Assembly (NCBI GenBank): GCA_958446835.1
Contig: CAUCXT010000008.1
Coordinates: 1-64,000 of the forward strand
Origin: an uncultured Eubacterium sp.
GTDB lineage: Bacteria; Bacillota; Clostridia; Lachnospirales; Lachnospiraceae
Length of the DNA stretch: 64,000 bases
Direction: 5' to 3'
A model generated the notes under the pieces. That model searched no databases. It was not told the DNA's origin and saw nothing but the letters and a program-made list of their open reading frames with translations. Position 1 is the stretch's first letter; every line of letters starts with the position of its first letter. Positions 15,572-24,854 of the stretch are shown here, piece by piece. The position numbers and the translations under genes are program-made.

Positions 15572-18397
15572 ATGGCATACGAAAAATACGAAAATTTTGA
15601 AGATTATTCCAAGTGGCCGGCAAAGCACAAGGGTGATAAGGCACCTAGCAAGAAGATTATAGCATTAGGCAAGAAAATCACCGATGTCGCAGGGCACATG
15701 TTAGGCGGAGTGAAGGTTGAGGACCCTGAATATTGGGGACTTGCCGAGATTATCACAGAGGAAATGGCGGATGTCGGGCTTTCGATGAAGAAGAGAACAC
15801 CATATACTTTTTCCGAACTGTGCAAGTTAAACAATATCTCAAAAGACGGTGAGGAAAAATTCCAGAAATTGCTTGATGAGATGAGCTATATCGGACTGTT
15901 AGAGTACGATTACGGTTATCACTATGACCACAACGGACGTACAGCGCCACAGTCTGAGAGAAGATATATTTTACCTATGTTCGTTCCGGGTTCGGCGGAG
16001 CTGTTTAACATGGAGGAGCTTCCGGACAGAAGCAATCCAAGACTTAAAGACCATCCGGATGTTGCCTCATTTTTTGAAAGAATGACATATATTCCGCTTG
16101 CAGGTATCACACAGATGGTGCCACCGGGAGGAGCTGGGATAGGAATGCATGTCATTCCGGTTGAGAAGGCAATCAGCGTGGAGAACCAGTCCATCGACAT
16201 TGAACATCTTTCATACTGGTTAAGCAAGTATGAGGGCAAGCTTGGTGTCGGACGCTGTTCCTGCCGTGCTTCGAGGAAGGCAATCGGCGATGGCTGTGCG
16301 GATGATGATTTCGGCTGGTGTATAGGTGTGGGTGATTTCGCCGATTACTGCCGTGAGACAGGAAAAGGACACGATATCACCAAGGAGGAAGCGCTTGAGA
16401 TTCTTAAAAGAGCAGAGGAGAACGGCTTTGTACACCAGATTACCAATATCGACGGAGATAATAAGATATTCGGTATATGTAACTGCAATCCGGAGATATG
16501 TAATGCACTTAGAACATCACAGCTTTTTAACACCCCTAATATGTCGCGTTCCGCTTATGTCGCACATGTAGACAAGGATAAATGTGTGGCGTGCGGACGT
16601 TGCGTGGAGTATTGTCCTGCCGGTGCGACAAGGCTTGGACAGAAGCTCTGCCAGAAGGATGGAACGGAGGTTACATATCCAAGACAGGAGCTTCCGGATG
16701 CTGCGAAATGGGGTCAGGACAAGTGGGATTACAATTATCGTGACAACAACCGTATCAATTCACACAAGTCGGGTACTGCACCATGTAAGACGGCATGTCC
16801 TGCGCATATTGCGGTTCAGGGATACTTAAAGCTTGCCGCACAGGGCAGATATCAGGATGCACTTGCGCTTATCAAGAAGCAGAATCCGTTCCCTGCGGTA
16901 TGCGGACGTATCTGTAACAGACGTTGTGAGGACGCATGCACCCGCGGAACAATTGATGAGGCGGTTGCTATCGATGCAGTTAAGAAGTTTATCGCGGAGC
17001 AGGACCTTAAGGCTGATACAAGATACATTCCGCCGGTTGTCATTCCTGCGAGCATACACATGGATCATTTTGACGAGAAGATAGCTATTATCGGCGGTGG
17101 ACCTGCCGGACTTACGGCGGCATTCTATCTTGCAGAAAAAGGCTACCGTCCTACTGTATTTGAGAAGAACGAATATGCCGGAGGCATGCTCTACTATGGC
17201 ATTCCGTCATATAAGCTTGAGAAAAATATAATTGAGGCTGAGATTGATGTAATCAGGCAGATGGGCGTTGAGATTAAGACAGGTGTCGAGGTCGGCAAGG
17301 ATGTGACAATTGATACACTTCGCAAGCTGGGATATAAGGCATTCTATCTTGCAATCGGATGCAGTGCGGGGCGCAGGCCGGGTGTGCCGGGTGATGACGC
17401 AGAAGGAACATTTACAGCTATAGATTACCTTCACGATGCCAACACCGGAAATACCACATTTGATGGCAGGGTTGTTGTGATCGGCGGTGGTAATGTAGCT
17501 ATTGACGCTTCAAGGGTGAGCGCAAGAAGCGGCGCCTCCAAGGTAACGCAGTTCTGTCTTGAGTCCGCAAAGGAGATGCCTGCTTCCGCGGAGGAGATAT
17601 TCGAAGCCGGTGAAGACGGCGTTGAGATAAAGAACGGCTGGGGGCCGAAGGAGGTTCTCACCGCAGACGGCAGAGTGACAGGTATTGTGATGAAGAAGTG
17701 CCTTTCCGTGTATAATTCGGAGGGACGTTTCGCGCCGGTATATGATGATAATGAGACAATCACCATCGAATGTGACCGCGTGATATTTGCGGTCGGACAG
17801 CGTTCGGTATGGAATGACCTTCTTGAAGGTGAGAAGGTTGAGTTTAACGGACCTGCTGTTGTCGCTGATAAGCTGACCTATCAGACAACACAGCCGGATA
17901 TTTTTGTCGGAGGCGACGTGCTCACAGGGCCGAAGTTCGCAATCGACGCCATTGCGGCAGGAAAGATTGCGGCTGAGTCATTGCACCGCTATGTACATAA
18001 TGCCCACATGAAGATTGGACGTAACCGTTGGGAGTTCAATGAGCTTGACAAGAATAACATCCGTGTTGAGAGCTATGACAATTCTTCGCGCCAGGAAGCA
18101 GGTACGGATAATTCGGTTCCGGCAAAGTCATTCAAGGACGCACATCTTACACTCACAGAGGAGCAGGTCAAGAAGGAGACGGCGCGCTGCCTTGGCTGTG
18201 GTGCAACGATCGTTGACCCTAATAAGTGTATCGGCTGCGGTATCTGTACAACTAAGTGTATGTTCGATGCCATCACACTCAAGCGTGACCTGCCGGAGTG
18301 CTCTAACATGGTGGTTGCAGAGGATAAGTTCAAGGCGATTATTCCGTATCAGTTAAAGAGGGTAGGAAAGATTATCATTAAAAAGAAGGATAAATAG
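15572..18397 (+). CDS. Large FAD/NAD(P) oxidoreductase with several Fe-S domains (GltD-like)
   Basis: 941 residues. Region 1 (~1-330) is an Fe-S domain with C-S-C-R (~228), C-I-G-V-G-D-F and I-C-N-C-N-P-E-I-C motifs. Region 2 (~335-360) is a 4Fe-4S ferredoxin motif C-V-A-C-G-R-C-V-E-Y-C-P. Region 3 (~405-460) is the GltD/dihydropyrimidine dehydrogenase-type two-cluster domain (C-K-T-A-C-P and C-G-R-I-C-N-R-R-C-E-D-A-C). Region 4 (~505-810) has FAD and NAD(P) Rossmann folds (G-G-G-P-A-G, G-G-G-N-V-A-I-D-A-S). The C-terminus has C-L-G-C-G and C-I-G-C-G-I-C-T-T-K-C. It is a cytosolic electron hub; the donor, acceptor and any bifurcation are unknown. It stands alone, with GAGGG before the ATG. 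Confidence 0.75.
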   Translation: MAYEKYENFEDYSKWPAKHKGDKAPSKKIIALGKKITDVAGHMLGGVKVEDPEYWGLAEIITEEMADVGLSMKKRTPYTFSELCKLNNISKDGEEKFQKLLDEMSYIGLLEYDYGYHYDHNGRTAPQSERRYILPMFVPGSAELFNMEELPDRSNPRLKDHPDVASFFERMTYIPLAGITQMVPPGGAGIGMHVIPVEKAISVENQSIDIEHLSYWLSKYEGKLGVGRCSCRASRKAIGDGCADDDFGWCIGVGDFADYCRETGKGHDITKEEALEILKRAEENGFVHQITNIDGDNKIFGICNCNPEICNALRTSQLFNTPNMSRSAYVAHVDKDKCVACGRCVEYCPAGATRLGQKLCQKDGTEVTYPRQELPDAAKWGQDKWDYNYRDNNRINSHKSGTAPCKTACPAHIAVQGYLKLAAQGRYQDALALIKKQNPFPAVCGRICNRRCEDACTRGTIDEAVAIDAVKKFIAEQDLKADTRYIPPVVIPASIHMDHFDEKIAIIGGGPAGLTAAFYLAEKGYRPTVFEKNEYAGGMLYYGIPSYKLEKNIIEAEIDVIRQMGVEIKTGVEVGKDVTIDTLRKLGYKAFYLAIGCSAGRRPGVPGDDAEGTFTAIDYLHDANTGNTTFDGRVVVIGGGNVAIDASRVSARSGASKVTQFCLESAKEMPASAEEIFEAGEDGVEIKNGWGPKEVLTADGRVTGIVMKKCLSVYNSEGRFAPVYDDNETITIECDRVIFAVGQRSVWNDLLEGEKVEFNGPAVVADKLTYQTTQPDIFVGGDVLTGPKFAIDAIAAGKIAAESLHRYVHNAHMKIGRNRWEFNELDKNNIRVESYDNSSRQEAGTDNSVPAKSFKDAHLTLTEEQVKKETARCLGCGATIVDPNKCIGCGICTTKCMFDAITLKRDLPECSNMVVAEDKFKAIIPYQLKRVGKIIIKKKDK

Positions 18398-18432
18398 ATT
18401 ATTCTTAGATAATGAAGCTTCGGTTTTAGAGA

Positions 18433-18460
18433 GAGGATGGAGAAATCCGTCCTCCTTTTA
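18433..18460 (+). repeat. Intergenic hairpin repeat, copy 1
   Basis: GAGGATGG (18433-18440), loop AGAAAT and CCGTCCTC (18447-18454) form an 8-bp stem with one G-U pair, followed by CTTTTA. Nearly the same sequence recurs at 35585-35606 after spoIVB. Confidence 0.6.
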
Positions 18461-18465
18461 AATGA

Positions 18466-18517
18466 AACCGGGGAAATCATCCTGTGATTTATTCAGGATG
18501 ATTTCCCCGGTTTTTTT
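18466..18517. terminator. Strong bidirectional terminator between convergent genes
   Basis: A 19-bp perfect stem (18466-18484 with 18494-18512) and a 9-nt loop, flanked by a run of seven T on the + side. It ends both the oxidoreductase transcript and the DUF368 transcript on the - strand. Confidence 0.9.
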
Positions 18518-18548
18518 CTAAGGTGATGACGTAGATGTCATCGCTTTT

Positions 18549-19439
18549 TTATTTTTCAATACTTTCAGTTTTTTTGCCGAACCAGTATGTGAACCATGTG
18601 GCTCCTACAAGTAATACGATTCCGATGATTATTGATAAGGCATTGATATTGTTGTGTCCCATCTTTGCGATGATGCCGATAGGAGATGCAAGGATGAGTC
18701 CGAGAATTGCGCTGTATGTAACCGATGGGTGCTTTTCAAAAAGCCATTCGATAAGCTTCGACACAGCGAAGATTCCGACAACCACACCGATACCGAAAGG
18801 AAGAAGTATTCCCACACAATGGAGAATACCTGAGGTATTGAACGCGATGAGAGAATCTATAAAATCACGTATTGTCTCAATGATTCCCGAATAGAATCCA
18901 AGCAGCATGAGCACAAGCGAACCGCTGACACCCGGAACAACCATGGTTGCGGAAGCGATTACACCGATGATGAACAGCCTTACAATAAGAAGCGCGTTCA
19001 GATTAAAGTTGGCAGAGTGTGATTCTGTTTCACTCATAAATGCCATTGCTACGGCTATACCGAATAATATAAGAAATGCAATCACATGCTGGAAGGATAT
19101 ATGCTTTCCATCCTTTTTAAGGCTGTCTTTGGCAGGCTTGATTATAAAAGGCACACCGCCAAGGATAAGTCCGATAAAGCAAAGGCTGGTAGGAAGCGGC
19201 TGGTTCTCAAGACAGTACGGAAGTATGTAAGAGAACACTCCGATTCCGGCAACCATTCCTATTCCAATCGGAAGAAGGGTGAGAATGGACTGCTTAAATT
19301 GCTTAAAAAGATTGTTGATTGCACCTATGATTTTTTCATAAATGCCCATTGAAACCATCATGGTTCCGCCGCTTACACCGGGAATGATGTTGGCAACACC
19401 GACAACCATTCCCTTCAAAAGGTCGATTAAAAATTTCAT
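18549..19439 (-). CDS. popT: DUF368 membrane protein, PopT-type undecaprenyl-phosphate transporter
   Basis: 296 residues from the start at 19439 (M-K-F-L-I-D-L-L-K-G); GGGGATAA just upstream supports it over an ATG four codons earlier. Family hallmarks are G-M-V-V-G-V-A-N-I-I-P-G-V-S-G-G-T near the N-terminus and an internal echo V-V-P-G-V-S-G-S at ~165, giving an inverted-repeat topology with about eight to ten membrane helices. DUF368 proteins were identified as undecaprenyl-phosphate flippases that recycle the lipid carrier used for peptidoglycan and other wall polymers. The gene is divergent from spoIIIA. The symbol follows the family rather than direct evidence. Confidence 0.8.
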   Translation of the reverse strand: MKFLIDLLKGMVVGVANIIPGVSGGTMMVSMGIYEKIIGAINNLFKQFKQSILTLLPIGIGMVAGIGVFSYILPYCLENQPLPTSLCFIGLILGGVPFIIKPAKDSLKKDGKHISFQHVIAFLILFGIAVAMAFMSETESHSANFNLNALLIVRLFIIGVIASATMVVPGVSGSLVLMLLGFYSGIIETIRDFIDSLIAFNTSGILHCVGILLPFGIGVVVGIFAVSKLIEWLFEKHPSVTYSAILGLILASPIGIIAKMGHNNINALSIIIGIVLLVGATWFTYWFGKKTESIEK

Positions 19440-19498
19440 GATTATCCCCATTTCTGTATTATTTACCCACGCTGTTTGGACAAAACATGAGCTTTTTT

Positions 19499-19527
19499 AT
19501 TATAACCTTATATCGTATTTTGTTCAA
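19499..19527 (-). promoter_or_regulatory. Sigma-A promoter of the DUF368 gene
   Basis: Read on the - strand: TTGAAC (19527-19522), a 17-bp spacer and a perfect TATAAT (19504-19499). Confidence 0.75.
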
Positions 19528-19574
19528 CTTATATTTTGGCTAAGAAAACATTAATAAAAATCGGAATTCTTTTC

Positions 19575-19603
19575 GAATGAAAAAAACATGCCCTGCATAG
19601 TAT
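19575..19603 (+). promoter_or_regulatory. Possible SigE promoter of the spoIIIA operon
   Basis: GAATGA near 19575 and a CATAGTAT box at 19596-19603 resemble the SigE -35 and -10 (CATA followed by T at the eighth position). The match is imperfect. The spoIIIA operon is transcribed by SigE in the mother cell in known spore formers, which is why it was looked for here. Confidence 0.35.
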
Positions 19604-19644
19604 GTGATAAACAACAGGACATACCTGAAACGGAAAGGAGAACA

Positions 19645-20571
19645 ATGGGTATAGAAATATATTTTACCGGCATGCTCAAGCAGGCGGTAGGCGCACTTGT
19701 ACTATCTCCGGTATATAAGGGGGTCGAGGAAATCAGGCTGAGGGTGAACAGACCTGTAAGAATACTCAGGGAAGGAAAAATATATTTTTTAGGTACGACA
19801 GGTGAACTGAAAAAGCAGGCGTCGGATGTTGTGGTATGCCACCGTGAAGAGCTTGACAGATGTCTTGAGCTTATGAGCGACTACTCACTCTATGCATTTA
19901 ACGAGGAGCTGAAAAACGGCTTCATAACACTTCCCGGAGGACACCGTGTCGGTATATGCGGACAGGCAGTGTGCGATAAGGGTGAGGTCAAGCATATAAA
20001 AAATATAAGCTCCATGAATTTCAGGCTTGCCTGCCAACATATAGGGATTGCGGATGAACTAGCCGCGCACCTTGTCAGGAATGGGGGGATTTACAGCACG
20101 CTTATCCTGTCACCGGCAGGCTGCGGAAAGACTACATTGTTAAGAGATATCGTGAGGAATATTTCGGACAGCGGAATAACAGTTTCGGTTATTGATGAAC
20201 GCTCAGAGATTGCAGCATGCTATAAGGGAATACCTCAGAATGATGTCGGAGACTGTACGGACGTTATGGACATGATCCCTAAAAGCAAGGGGATAATGAT
20301 GATGCTGCGAGCCATGTCACCGCGGGTGATTGCGGTTGACGAGATAAATCGGAATGAGGACATCGCGGCTATACGCTCAGCACGTTCATGCGGCGCCGCA
20401 CTGCTATGCACCATGCACTCAGACGAAAACAGCTTCGAACAGGCGGTTGTCTCTGAAAAAATATTTGAGAGATATATTCAACTGACCAATGACAGGAAAT
20501 GCAGGGTGTATGACGGCGAATTACATCTGTTGTATGAACAAAATCTACAATTAAATGAGGAGGATATTTGA
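19645..20571 (+). CDS. spoIIIAA: Stage III sporulation protein AA (SpoIIIAA), ATPase
   Basis: 308 residues from the ATG at 19645; AAGGAG at 19633-19638 rules out the ATG at 19588. It is a RecA/secretion-ATPase-like protein: Walker A G-C-G-K-T-T-L-L (~160), V-S-V-I-D-E-R-S-E-I and Walker B-like V-I-A-V-D-E-I. In B. subtilis it powers the mother-cell side of the feeding-tube complex (SpoIIIAA-AH with SpoIIQ) that keeps the engulfed forespore active. It is the first gene of an eight-gene operon with all members present and tightly spaced. Confidence 0.95.
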   Translation: MGIEIYFTGMLKQAVGALVLSPVYKGVEEIRLRVNRPVRILREGKIYFLGTTGELKKQASDVVVCHREELDRCLELMSDYSLYAFNEELKNGFITLPGGHRVGICGQAVCDKGEVKHIKNISSMNFRLACQHIGIADELAAHLVRNGGIYSTLILSPAGCGKTTLLRDIVRNISDSGITVSVIDERSEIAACYKGIPQNDVGDCTDVMDMIPKSKGIMMMLRAMSPRVIAVDEINRNEDIAAIRSARSCGAALLCTMHSDENSFEQAVVSEKIFERYIQLTNDRKCRVYDGELHLLYEQNLQLNEEDI

Positions 20572-21105
20572 ATGTTTGTTTTTAAAATTATAGGTGCAGT
20601 ATGCATTACAGGTGCAACGACATTGTATGCAAGGGGACTGGTAAAAGAACTCTCCTGCAGGATTGCAACATTGAAGGCAATTAAACAGAGCTTTACGACA
20701 TTGAAGGGTGAACTCAGATACGGTGTTGAGACACTTCCTTCTGCATTTATGCATGTAGGGGAAAGATGTAGCTATGGACAGGAGACAGTGAGAGATTTTT
20801 TTTGGAATATCGGGAACAGACTTAAGACCGAAAATGGAAGTATTCTAAAGGAAGTCTGGGAGGAGGAGGCAAAGAAACTTGCCGCCGCAGCTCACTTAAA
20901 TGGCAATGAATGTGATAATTTGACAGCCATTGCCGATAGTCTGGGGTATCTGGATTTAACACAACAGACCAATAACATTGAACTGTATCTTCAGAGTGTT
21001 GATGAGAGCATCGAAGCTCTCTCAGGAAAATACGAGCAAAACAGCAGAATGTACATGAGCCTTGGAGTGATGGCAGGGCTTTTTCTTACCATAATATTGA
21101 TATGA
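20572..21105 (+). CDS. spoIIIAB: Stage III sporulation protein AB
   Basis: 177 residues, near the usual 171. The start codon immediately follows the spoIIIAA stop, and GAGGAGG lies inside the upstream gene. An N-terminal membrane helix precedes a helical GspF-like domain (L-K-A-I-K-Q-S-F-T-T-L-K-G-E-L-R-Y-G, typical of SpoIIIAB), and a second helix closes the C-terminus (L-G-V-M-A-G-L-F-L-T-I-I-L-I). It is the platform-protein analogue of the complex. Confidence 0.92.
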   Translation: MFVFKIIGAVCITGATTLYARGLVKELSCRIATLKAIKQSFTTLKGELRYGVETLPSAFMHVGERCSYGQETVRDFFWNIGNRLKTENGSILKEVWEEEAKKLAAAAHLNGNECDNLTAIADSLGYLDLTQQTNNIELYLQSVDESIEALSGKYEQNSRMYMSLGVMAGLFLTIILI

Positions 21106-21119
21106 AAGGTGGGGGTTAA

Positions 21120-21314
21120 GTGGAGGTAAGCCTTATTTTTAAAATTGCTGCCGTAGGAATACTTGTCTCGGTAATCTCCCAGATTTTAAAGCATAGCGGA
21201 AGGGAGGAACATGCTTTTCTGACAAGTCTTGCCGGCTTGCTGCTTGTGCTGTTCTGGATAGTTCCGTATATTTATGAGCTTTTTGAGACAATAAAAGATT
21301 TATTTTCGCTGTAA
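21120..21314 (+). CDS. spoIIIAC: Stage III sporulation protein AC
   Basis: 64 residues starting with GTG at 21120 after AAAGGTGGGGG; the opening M-E-V-S-L-I-F-K-I-A-A-V-G-I-L matches the family from its first residue. Two membrane helices with the polar turn K-H-S-G-R-E-E between them. It is a small membrane subunit of the SpoIIIA complex. Confidence 0.93.
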   Translation: MEVSLIFKIAAVGILVSVISQILKHSGREEHAFLTSLAGLLLVLFWIVPYIYELFETIKDLFSL

Positions 21315-21327
21315 AGGGTTGATGATT

Positions 21328-21711
21328 ATGGATATGATAAAGGTAGCTGTTATAGGAACCATAGGCTCACTGCTTGCTTTAGCCCTCAAAAGTGCAAAGG
21401 GAGAGTTCTCAACGTACATCAATCTGTCCGCATGCGTGCTTATAATGCTTTATCTTGCCGCCAGACTTTCGGGAATCGTCTCACAGCTTGAATTTATGAC
21501 CGAATATGTGAATATTGATTCGGATTATATTCTGATTATGCTCAAGATGGCGGGACTTACATATATTGCGGAATTTTCAAGTTCGCTATGCAGGGATATG
21601 GGATATTCGGCTCTGGCGGTGCAGATTGAGAACTTCGGAAAGCTTTCACTTTTATTTTTAAGCTGTCCGATTGTAGTGCGGCTTTTAGAACTGGTTGGTG
21701 AAATGCTATGA
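21328..21711 (+). CDS. spoIIIAD: Stage III sporulation protein AD
   Basis: 127 residues from the ATG at 21328; ATG codons at 21322 and 21334 and a TTG at 21319 are alternatives, and AAAGGG at 21313-21318 gives the best spacing to 21328. Four predicted membrane helices. The segment Y-I-A-E-F-S-S-S-L-C-R-D-M-G is the conserved part of SpoIIIAD. It overlaps spoIIIAE by four bases (ATGA), implying translational coupling. Confidence 0.92.
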   Translation: MDMIKVAVIGTIGSLLALALKSAKGEFSTYINLSACVLIMLYLAARLSGIVSQLEFMTEYVNIDSDYILIMLKMAGLTYIAEFSSSLCRDMGYSALAVQIENFGKLSLLFLSCPIVVRLLELVGEML

Positions 21712-22838
21712 GAAGAGGGTGCCGGAATCTGTTCTTAACTATAGTGTGCGCTGTAATATTTACGATGTCATATACATGTTTAGTACATGCTGCCACACCT
21801 GATGATTACAATTATGATGAGATAGATACCAGCATTGAGGAATATGATATTGATTTTAAATATCTTGTAGAGCTTGTCATGGCAGGCAAGTATTCTGAGG
21901 CGCTCAGAGCAGCGTCGATGTCGGCTGTATCCGGGTTGTTCGATGGATTTTATGAGCAGAAGGCAATCTTTTTGAAGCTTTTTCTTCTTGGCATTGTGGG
22001 AGCGATATTCAAAAATCTTGCAGCGGGGTTTTTTGAAGCGGGGATTACCAAAACGGGGAGCTATATAATACAGATTGCATTGATGGCGGTGCTTACATCA
22101 GGGATGTACTGGGCAACGGGAGTGGCACGCAATGTGCTTGACAGCATAGTTGAATTTATGCAGGTGCTTATTCCGACATACTCTGTTGTGATAACTGCCG
22201 GGTGTGGAAGCTCAGGGGCGATAGCATTCTACGAACTTGCCATGTTTCTTATCCTGATTGTGGACAAAGTATTGTTACATGTGGTTCTACCCGGAACAAC
22301 GGTGTATATGCTTGTAAATATGATGAATTATATTTCAAAGGATAATATGTTCGGCAAGCTTTCTGAGCTTATCAAGGAACTGCTTGAATGGACAAACAAG
22401 GTTCTTTTGGGAATTGTCATTGGACTGAATGCTATAAAAGGGCTTATAAGTCCAATGCTTGATTCTCTGAAGGGAACGGCGATAACCAGACTTGTGGGTA
22501 TGATTCCGGGGGCTGGAACGGCGGTTGACGCTGTCACGGGAGTGATTCTTGGTTCGGGTGCACTCATCAAAAACAGTATGGGGGTTGCCGCGATGATCGT
22601 GATAATAATGCTGTGTGTAATTCCGGTGGTAAAGCTCTTTGTATTTGCATACGGATGTAAGGCAGCAGGAGCATTTTTAGAACCTGTAGCGGAAAAAAAC
22701 TATACGGAGTGTATCAATGGCATGCATGAGGGCGTGAAACTGCTTATGGTGAGTTCAATGAATGCGGGAATAATGTTTCTTGTCACACTGGCAATCGTGT
22801 GTGCCTCGACAAACGCGGCTTTCTTTTCAGGGACGTAA
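21708..22838 (+). CDS. spoIIIAE: Stage III sporulation protein AE
   Basis: 376 residues. A signal-like N-terminus (R-R-G-C-R then a hydrophobic run ending V-H-A-A) is followed by a short extracytoplasmic segment and about seven membrane helices. The conserved core includes V-T-A-G-C-G-S-S-G-A-I-A-F-Y-E and G-L-N-A-I-K-G-L-I-S-P. It is the largest membrane subunit of the SpoIIIA channel and resembles a permease. Confidence 0.93.
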   Translation: MRRGCRNLFLTIVCAVIFTMSYTCLVHAATPDDYNYDEIDTSIEEYDIDFKYLVELVMAGKYSEALRAASMSAVSGLFDGFYEQKAIFLKLFLLGIVGAIFKNLAAGFFEAGITKTGSYIIQIALMAVLTSGMYWATGVARNVLDSIVEFMQVLIPTYSVVITAGCGSSGAIAFYELAMFLILIVDKVLLHVVLPGTTVYMLVNMMNYISKDNMFGKLSELIKELLEWTNKVLLGIVIGLNAIKGLISPMLDSLKGTAITRLVGMIPGAGTAVDAVTGVILGSGALIKNSMGVAAMIVIIMLCVIPVVKLFVFAYGCKAAGAFLEPVAEKNYTECINGMHEGVKLLMVSSMNAGIMFLVTLAIVCASTNAAFFSGT

Positions 22839-22872
22839 AACTTATGAGGGAGGTCTTTAGAACGGAAATAAA

Positions 22873-23448
22873 ATGGAGCAGCTAAAGGATTATATAGGAA
22901 ATGTGTTCTGTGTTTATGTCATATTGAGCATAATTGAAAATATAGTATCAAATGAAAAGTATGCAAGGTACCTTAGACTATTTGGTGGAATAGTTATGAT
23001 TTTGATTGTGATTAAACCTGTTTTTGGTTTGTGGGGCGCTGGAAACGATTCTCTTGATATCAGTTATTTTGATTTTGAGATTTCGGATGATGTGTATGCC
23101 GATATTTTAAAAGCAGAGAAGGGGCGCAATGAAGAACTGATAAATATGTACTGTAGCAGTGTGGAGGAGCAGATACAGAATTATCTTTCAGGAACCGGTT
23201 ATCAACTTATAAGCTGTGATACAAAAATTAATCTTGATGAGGGGAGTGATGAATATGGGAGGATTATTATGCTGGATATCGCACTGAAGAAAGTGGATAA
23301 GCTGTATATGGGAAATAATTCCGGTTTTTATGATTATGATGTGGTGACATTAAAAAATTATTTGGCCAACTTCTATAATATCCCACGCGCTAATATATAT
23401 ATTAACATATATGATGGGCAGGATAATAAGGAGGGAATTGGAAACTGA
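22873..23448 (+). CDS. spoIIIAF: Stage III sporulation protein AF
   Basis: 191 residues. Two N-terminal membrane helices (~12-60) and a soluble domain of ring-building type with Y-L-R-L-F-G-G-I-V-M-I-L-I-V as the second helix. In B. subtilis SpoIIIAF forms a ring in the intermembrane space. The start at 22873 is in the family's usual place, but the nearest good ribosome site (GAGGGAGG) is about 17 bases upstream, which suggests modest translation. Confidence 0.9.
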   Translation: MEQLKDYIGNVFCVYVILSIIENIVSNEKYARYLRLFGGIVMILIVIKPVFGLWGAGNDSLDISYFDFEISDDVYADILKAEKGRNEELINMYCSSVEEQIQNYLSGTGYQLISCDTKINLDEGSDEYGRIIMLDIALKKVDKLYMGNNSGFYDYDVVTLKNYLANFYNIPRANIYINIYDGQDNKEGIGN

Positions 23449-23457
23449 GGTAGAAGG

Positions 23458-24039
23458 GTGAAAATCAATAATATTTTCTCAACGCTGAAAAATCTTCAGC
23501 TTTCGAAGGATAAACTACTGTTAATCCTGCTTGGAGGGATACTTCTTGTAATAATATCACTCCCGGTGAAGGGAAAAAACGAAGCCGATAATACAGTGAC
23601 TTCAAAGGATACAGGAAAAGCCATTGAATATGAATATGCAAATATATCAGATTACGCAACAGAACTTGAAGATAGACTGTCTGCTATACTATCGCAGGTT
23701 GAGGGGGCAGGGAAGGTTGACATTCTTATCACCTTCAAGGATTCGGGCGAGACTGTAGTAAAAAGTGACGTAACAGAGAACACTAAGACAGATAGCATTA
23801 CAGGAGATGGTGAAAGGTTGGGAGAGAAAAAGCGGGAGGAGAAGGTTGTTTTCAGTAAGAAAAGTGATGGCAGTTTAACTCCGTATGTGACAAAAACCAT
23901 ATATCCTGAAATAAGCGGAGTTCTTGTTCTTGCGCAGGGAGCTTCCGATGCAGGTGTGACAGTAAGGCTTACGGAAGCCGTCAGCGCTGTCCTTGGGATA
24001 GAAATAAATAAAATAAAAGTTATGAAAATGGAGGGATAA
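23458..24039 (+). CDS. spoIIIAG: Stage III sporulation protein AG
   Basis: 193 residues starting with GTG at 23458. One membrane helix (L-L-L-I-L-L-G-G-I-L-L-V-I-I-S) follows a short cytoplasmic tail, then an extracytoplasmic ring-building domain. That domain opens L-E-D-R-L-S-A-I-L-S-Q-V-E-G-A-G-K-V-D, ends in V-L-G-I-E-I-N-K-I-K-V, and is interrupted by a charged loop. In B. subtilis SpoIIIAG makes a 30-fold ring of the feeding tube. Confidence 0.93.
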   Translation: MKINNIFSTLKNLQLSKDKLLLILLGGILLVIISLPVKGKNEADNTVTSKDTGKAIEYEYANISDYATELEDRLSAILSQVEGAGKVDILITFKDSGETVVKSDVTENTKTDSITGDGERLGEKKREEKVVFSKKSDGSLTPYVTKTIYPEISGVLVLAQGASDAGVTVRLTEAVSAVLGIEINKIKVMKMEG

Positions 24040-24043
24040 GCCT

Positions 24044-24781
24044 TTGAAACGTATTTTAAAGAAAAATCAGATTATTATAACAGCACTTGCAATAATGATT
24101 GCAGTTGCAGGATACATAAACTATAAGGATCTTGTATCAAAACACACCAAGGATACCAAGCAGACGAATGTTAACCTTACACTTGGGGAAACGGATGCCC
24201 AGACCGGAGATTTGTTGAGTAACGATGTAGAGCCGGATGATTTTTCGGTTACGGATCCCGGAGCAACCGTTCTCACAGGAAATTTAGGAGTAACACAGTC
24301 GGATTTTATTATAAGTGCCAAACTTGACAGGGAACAGGTTCGTGCAGCGAATAAAGAATCTCTTCTGGGAATAATAAATAATACCTCTCTTGATGAAGCC
24401 AGCAAGGCTCAGGCAGTCAATAAGATGATAGAGCTTACGGATATAGCAGAAAGAGAGGCAGCGGCAGAACTTCTTTTAGAGGCGAAGGGTTTTGTGGATG
24501 TAATTGTTTCTATAACGGATGAGCAGGCAGATGTAGTAGTTAATAAATCAAGTCTTTCCGATACTGAGAGGGCACAGATTGAGGATATAATAAAAAGAAA
24601 ATCGGGTGTCAGCGTAGAAAACATAACAATATCTTCCGTAAGCCTTACAGCACAGACACAGCAGGAGGCTGAGGATGCTAAGACGTCGGCGGACATTAAG
24701 GACGATGAGGCGGTGTCCGGACAGACGGAGACGGACGGTGCTGAGGAAGGAACATATAGTGAAACACAGCCTGTATCCTGA
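24044..24781 (+). CDS. spoIIIAH: Stage III sporulation protein AH
   Basis: 245 residues starting with TTG at 24044, fixed by GGAGGGATAA just upstream. One N-terminal membrane helix, a variable linker, then the conserved SpoIIIAH ring-building domain (A-A-A-E-L-L-L-E-A-K-G-F-V-D-V-I-V-S, ~145-165). An acidic, Ser/Thr-rich tail of ~40 residues follows. The domain pairs with SpoIIQ of the forespore across the septum. It is the last gene of the operon; the next transcript has its own promoter. Confidence 0.92.
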   Translation: MKRILKKNQIIITALAIMIAVAGYINYKDLVSKHTKDTKQTNVNLTLGETDAQTGDLLSNDVEPDDFSVTDPGATVLTGNLGVTQSDFIISAKLDREQVRAANKESLLGIINNTSLDEASKAQAVNKMIELTDIAEREAAAELLLEAKGFVDVIVSITDEQADVVVNKSSLSDTERAQIEDIIKRKSGVSVENITISSVSLTAQTQQEAEDAKTSADIKDDEAVSGQTETDGAEEGTYSETQPVS

Positions 24782-24854
24782 AGTGCGGCGATAGAAAAAA
24801 ATGCTCCATCGACAATACGGTTTAAAGGAAGTAATGATGTTGTGTATTTTCTAA

